DNA of 64,000 bases from Asanoa siamensis (GTDB lineage Bacteria > Actinomycetota > Actinomycetes > Mycobacteriales > Micromonosporaceae): the NCBI RefSeq assembly GCF_016862555.1, contig NZ_BONE01000047.1, positions 1 to 64,000 of the forward strand, in the 5' to 3' direction. Of the stretch, positions 61,865 through 64,000 are shown piece after piece. The number at the start of each line of letters is the position of its first letter. The first letter of the stretch is position 1. The position numbers were made by a program, and so were the translations under genes. The notes under the pieces are model-generated. The model worked only from the letters and a program-made list of their open reading frames with translations. It did no database searches and was not told where the DNA came from.

Positions 61865-64000
61865 TTAGCCGGATGAACGTTGACGGCCGCTGACGACGTG
61901 GGCGATGACTTCGACCGTCTCGGGCCACCGTCTCGCCAGCTCAGGCAACGCGGTCTGCCACGGGCCTAGAATCAACGCTTCTGCGAGGAGGCCGAGGGCT
62001 TGTCGATCATCGGTCGACCGTGCGATTCCTACTAGGGCCGACGCCAATTGGTCGGGGTCGCTGATCCTGCGGGCCAGCTTCTCGGCTCGGTCCTGCCCAC
62101 CGTCCATCGCCCTGCTCTGGGAAAGTCCAGCCAAGGCTCCGGCTTGCCAATCTGCACGTGGAATCGCGAAGGCCATCTCTTCCGCCCTATCGAGCTCGCC
62201 GATCGTCACAAGCAGATCCGTGATACTGGCGAGGGCTATCGACCGCTCGGCCGGCTTGGTGACGGCACGGGCAAGCTGCTGGGCTTCTTCGGCCAATGAG
62301 TGCGCCCGACCAACGTCGTCGGCGTACGCTGCCTTGGCTACAGAGGCGAGCGCCCACGCCCGCGCGTATGCCACCGCGATACCGCGAGCAATGTCTTCGG
62401 CCTGCGCATGGGCACCCGCAGCGACGAAGGCGTCGACGACATCCATCAGCACCCGGGGCAGTAGGCTCGACGGCACGTCACGGGAGCTCACCAGCGACTC
62501 GCGGGCAAGTTCGAGCGCGCGCTCGGGCTCATTGGCCAATGCCCAGGGTTCGCATAGCCAGGACAACGCGAACGTCGCATAGTACGGATCAGTGAGTCCG
62601 CGGGCCACCCGCTCTGCGTCGGTGAGTAGTTCTCGCACCCACGCGGATCCCATCAATGGACCGCCAAGCCCGGCAAGTCGCGTCATCGCGGAAACCCGGC
62701 CCTCATCGTCGTCCGACATTGACCACAACTTCCGTGCAGCCTCGGACATCAATCGTCGAGCCGGTTCCGTGTCGCCGATGTCGGCAAACGCGAGTGCAAG
62801 ATCCCACAGTTCATGTGCACGGTTCATTGGGTCGTTGGCGCTGCGGGAGTTGAGTTCGGCCTCGGTCGCGAGGCGGTGAGTCAGTCTCTCATCGCCGAGC
62901 GTGGCGGCGGCGACCGCGATATCGGTCAGCGCTTTGGCCCGGGCACCTGGTCCTTCGATCCCTTGGGCGACGCGCTCGGCTACTCCTGCTAGGCGTCGGG
63001 CCGAGGCCAGGTCGCCCTTTGTCGCGGCGGCACGAGTCCCGTACGCGAGTTGCCAACGTTTGGTCGTGTGCATAGCCGATTTCCGATGCGGCACGTTCGG
63101 TGCGGCTAAAGTCGCCCGAGTCAGCGGCCGATCGGGCGATACAGATCCACAGGTGGTCCCAGAGGTCTTCAGTGTCCTCGCCGTCCGCGATGCGCTCTGC
63201 CCATTCGTCGTCGACGTCGACCGCTGCGGCGATGATGGCTTTGAGCGCCCCCTGTCTCGTCCGTGCGTCCGTGGCCAAGAGAACCGCGCCTTCGGCTTCG
63301 GCAATCAGAGTCCGGCCCTCTTCGCGGTTTCCCATCTCGATTACCGCTTGCCCAATCGCAGGCAGCGTCCTCGCCCGCGTGGCGGGATCATCGATGCCGC
63401 GCGCCGCCTCCGCTACCTCGGTTGTCAAGGACGCGGCTCGCTCCTTGTCGCCCAGGGCGAACACAGTCCGCGCGACAGCGATCAGCAAGACCGTTCGATC
63501 TTCCAGGTCCTCGTCGTTGCGGGCGAGCGTCTCGGCCTCTTCAGCTAATCGCCGGGCCTGCTGGTGGTCCCCCCGCTCCGCGGCAGCCTCGGCCAGCTTG
63601 GCGAAGCCGCGAGCCCGCTCGAGCGGATCAGCGATCTCGCGCACAACCCGGTCGGCCCAGTCGTCCAACCCGAACTTCGCGATCGCCGCGGCGAGCGACG
63701 GGATCGAATCGGGAAGTGTGATGTCATCCGCCGCTCTGGCCGCCTCTTGCGCAAGCGCGATTAAGTCCTGGTGCCCTCGGTCTTGCAGCACCCGGCAGAT
63801 ACCGACAAAAGCCTCCGCACGCCACTCCGGCCTCGAAATACTCCGGGCCAGTTGCTCGGCTCGGGTAACCAGACCGATCGCAGCCCACGCAGCGGGCAGA
63901 CCGGTTGGCATGTAGGCGTTGCGCCCTTCCAACTCGCCACGCCGGACGGACAAGACAGCAAGACTCGCCACATTCGGCTCCTCATGAGCCAAGAACAGGT
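61865..64000 (-). pseudogene. TPR-like helical repeat protein, frameshifted and cut by window edge
   Basis: Both parts are built of ~35-residue helical repeats with AxxxGDxxxARxLAxxAE and ARxIxDPxxRA patterns. The upstream part (frame open from 64000 to 62889) loses the pattern after ...ASEIGYAHDQ, and a second frame takes it up at ATKGDLASARRLAG and runs to 61865. A one-base frame difference near 63040-63075 joins them, so this is one gene of over 700 codons with a frameshift, or two overlapping pieces (ATG 63073 could restart the second, 402 aa). The true start lies beyond 64000. Such repeats act as scaffolds; no partner domain is visible. Confidence 0.6.

Overview
The window is a piece of chromosome from a high-GC actinomycete, most likely of the Micromonosporaceae (an Actinoplanes-like organism). 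This rests on the very high G+C, the frequent GTG starts and tight TGATG/GTGA overlaps, and the gene order: argS-lysA-hom ... thrC ... thrB-rho-rpmE-prfA-prmC-tsaC-atp operon-DUF2550-cobalamin adenosyltransferase-murA. That order is the conserved actinobacterial housekeeping block. Most core genes lie on the minus strand.

Layout. 0-3 kb: cobalamin adenosyltransferase and, divergently, a MurA with Asp in place of the catalytic Cys. 3-13.7 kb: a 3-hydroxyacyl-CoA dehydrogenase, then the ATP synthase genes on the minus strand (atpI-like, atpZ-like, B, E, F, H, A, G, D). An LytR-CpsA-Psr (LCP) gene flanked by two strong hairpins separates atpD from atpC. 13.8-27.1 kb: an SDR/DUF2867 protein, two TsaC/Sua5 paralogues flanking a low-molecular-weight phosphatase, prmC, a GGDEF protein, a DUF11 surface protein, a Clp-N/HTH protein overlapping an endonuclease V gene, prfA, rpmE, a polynucleotide kinase/phosphatase, a HAD phosphatase and a stand-alone nitric oxide synthase oxygenase. 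27.3-37.4 kb: rho with a long charged insert, thrB, a ribbon-helix-helix/SPFH pair, an MFS transporter, an RND permease and thrC.

37.5-44.8 kb is an insertion between thrC and hom. It holds two secreted or anchored proteins and a three-gene minus-strand cluster led by a 1218-residue fusion of an apparently intact nitrilase (C-N hydrolase) domain to a HerA/TraG-type pumping ATPase, followed by an ArsR-like regulator. I regard this fusion operon as the best candidate for an undescribed system. 44.8-53.1 kb returns to core genes (TPR protein, hom, lysA, argS, DUF3105-DUF305 pair), then a degenerate IS630-like gene and a repeat-rich surface protein.

53.3-64 kb is a mosaic island starting at tRNA-Arg(CCG). 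It contains a RloC/PrrC-like AAA ATPase with a zinc hook (a probable anticodon nuclease), several orphan genes, a secreted NucA/NucB-type nuclease followed by a ComJ-like nuclease inhibitor (both frameshifted), an IS5-type transposase remnant, an HNH endonuclease, two copies of a ~75-bp dispersed repeat, and a frameshifted TPR-like protein that runs off the right edge. No rRNA, CRISPR array or riboswitch was recognised.
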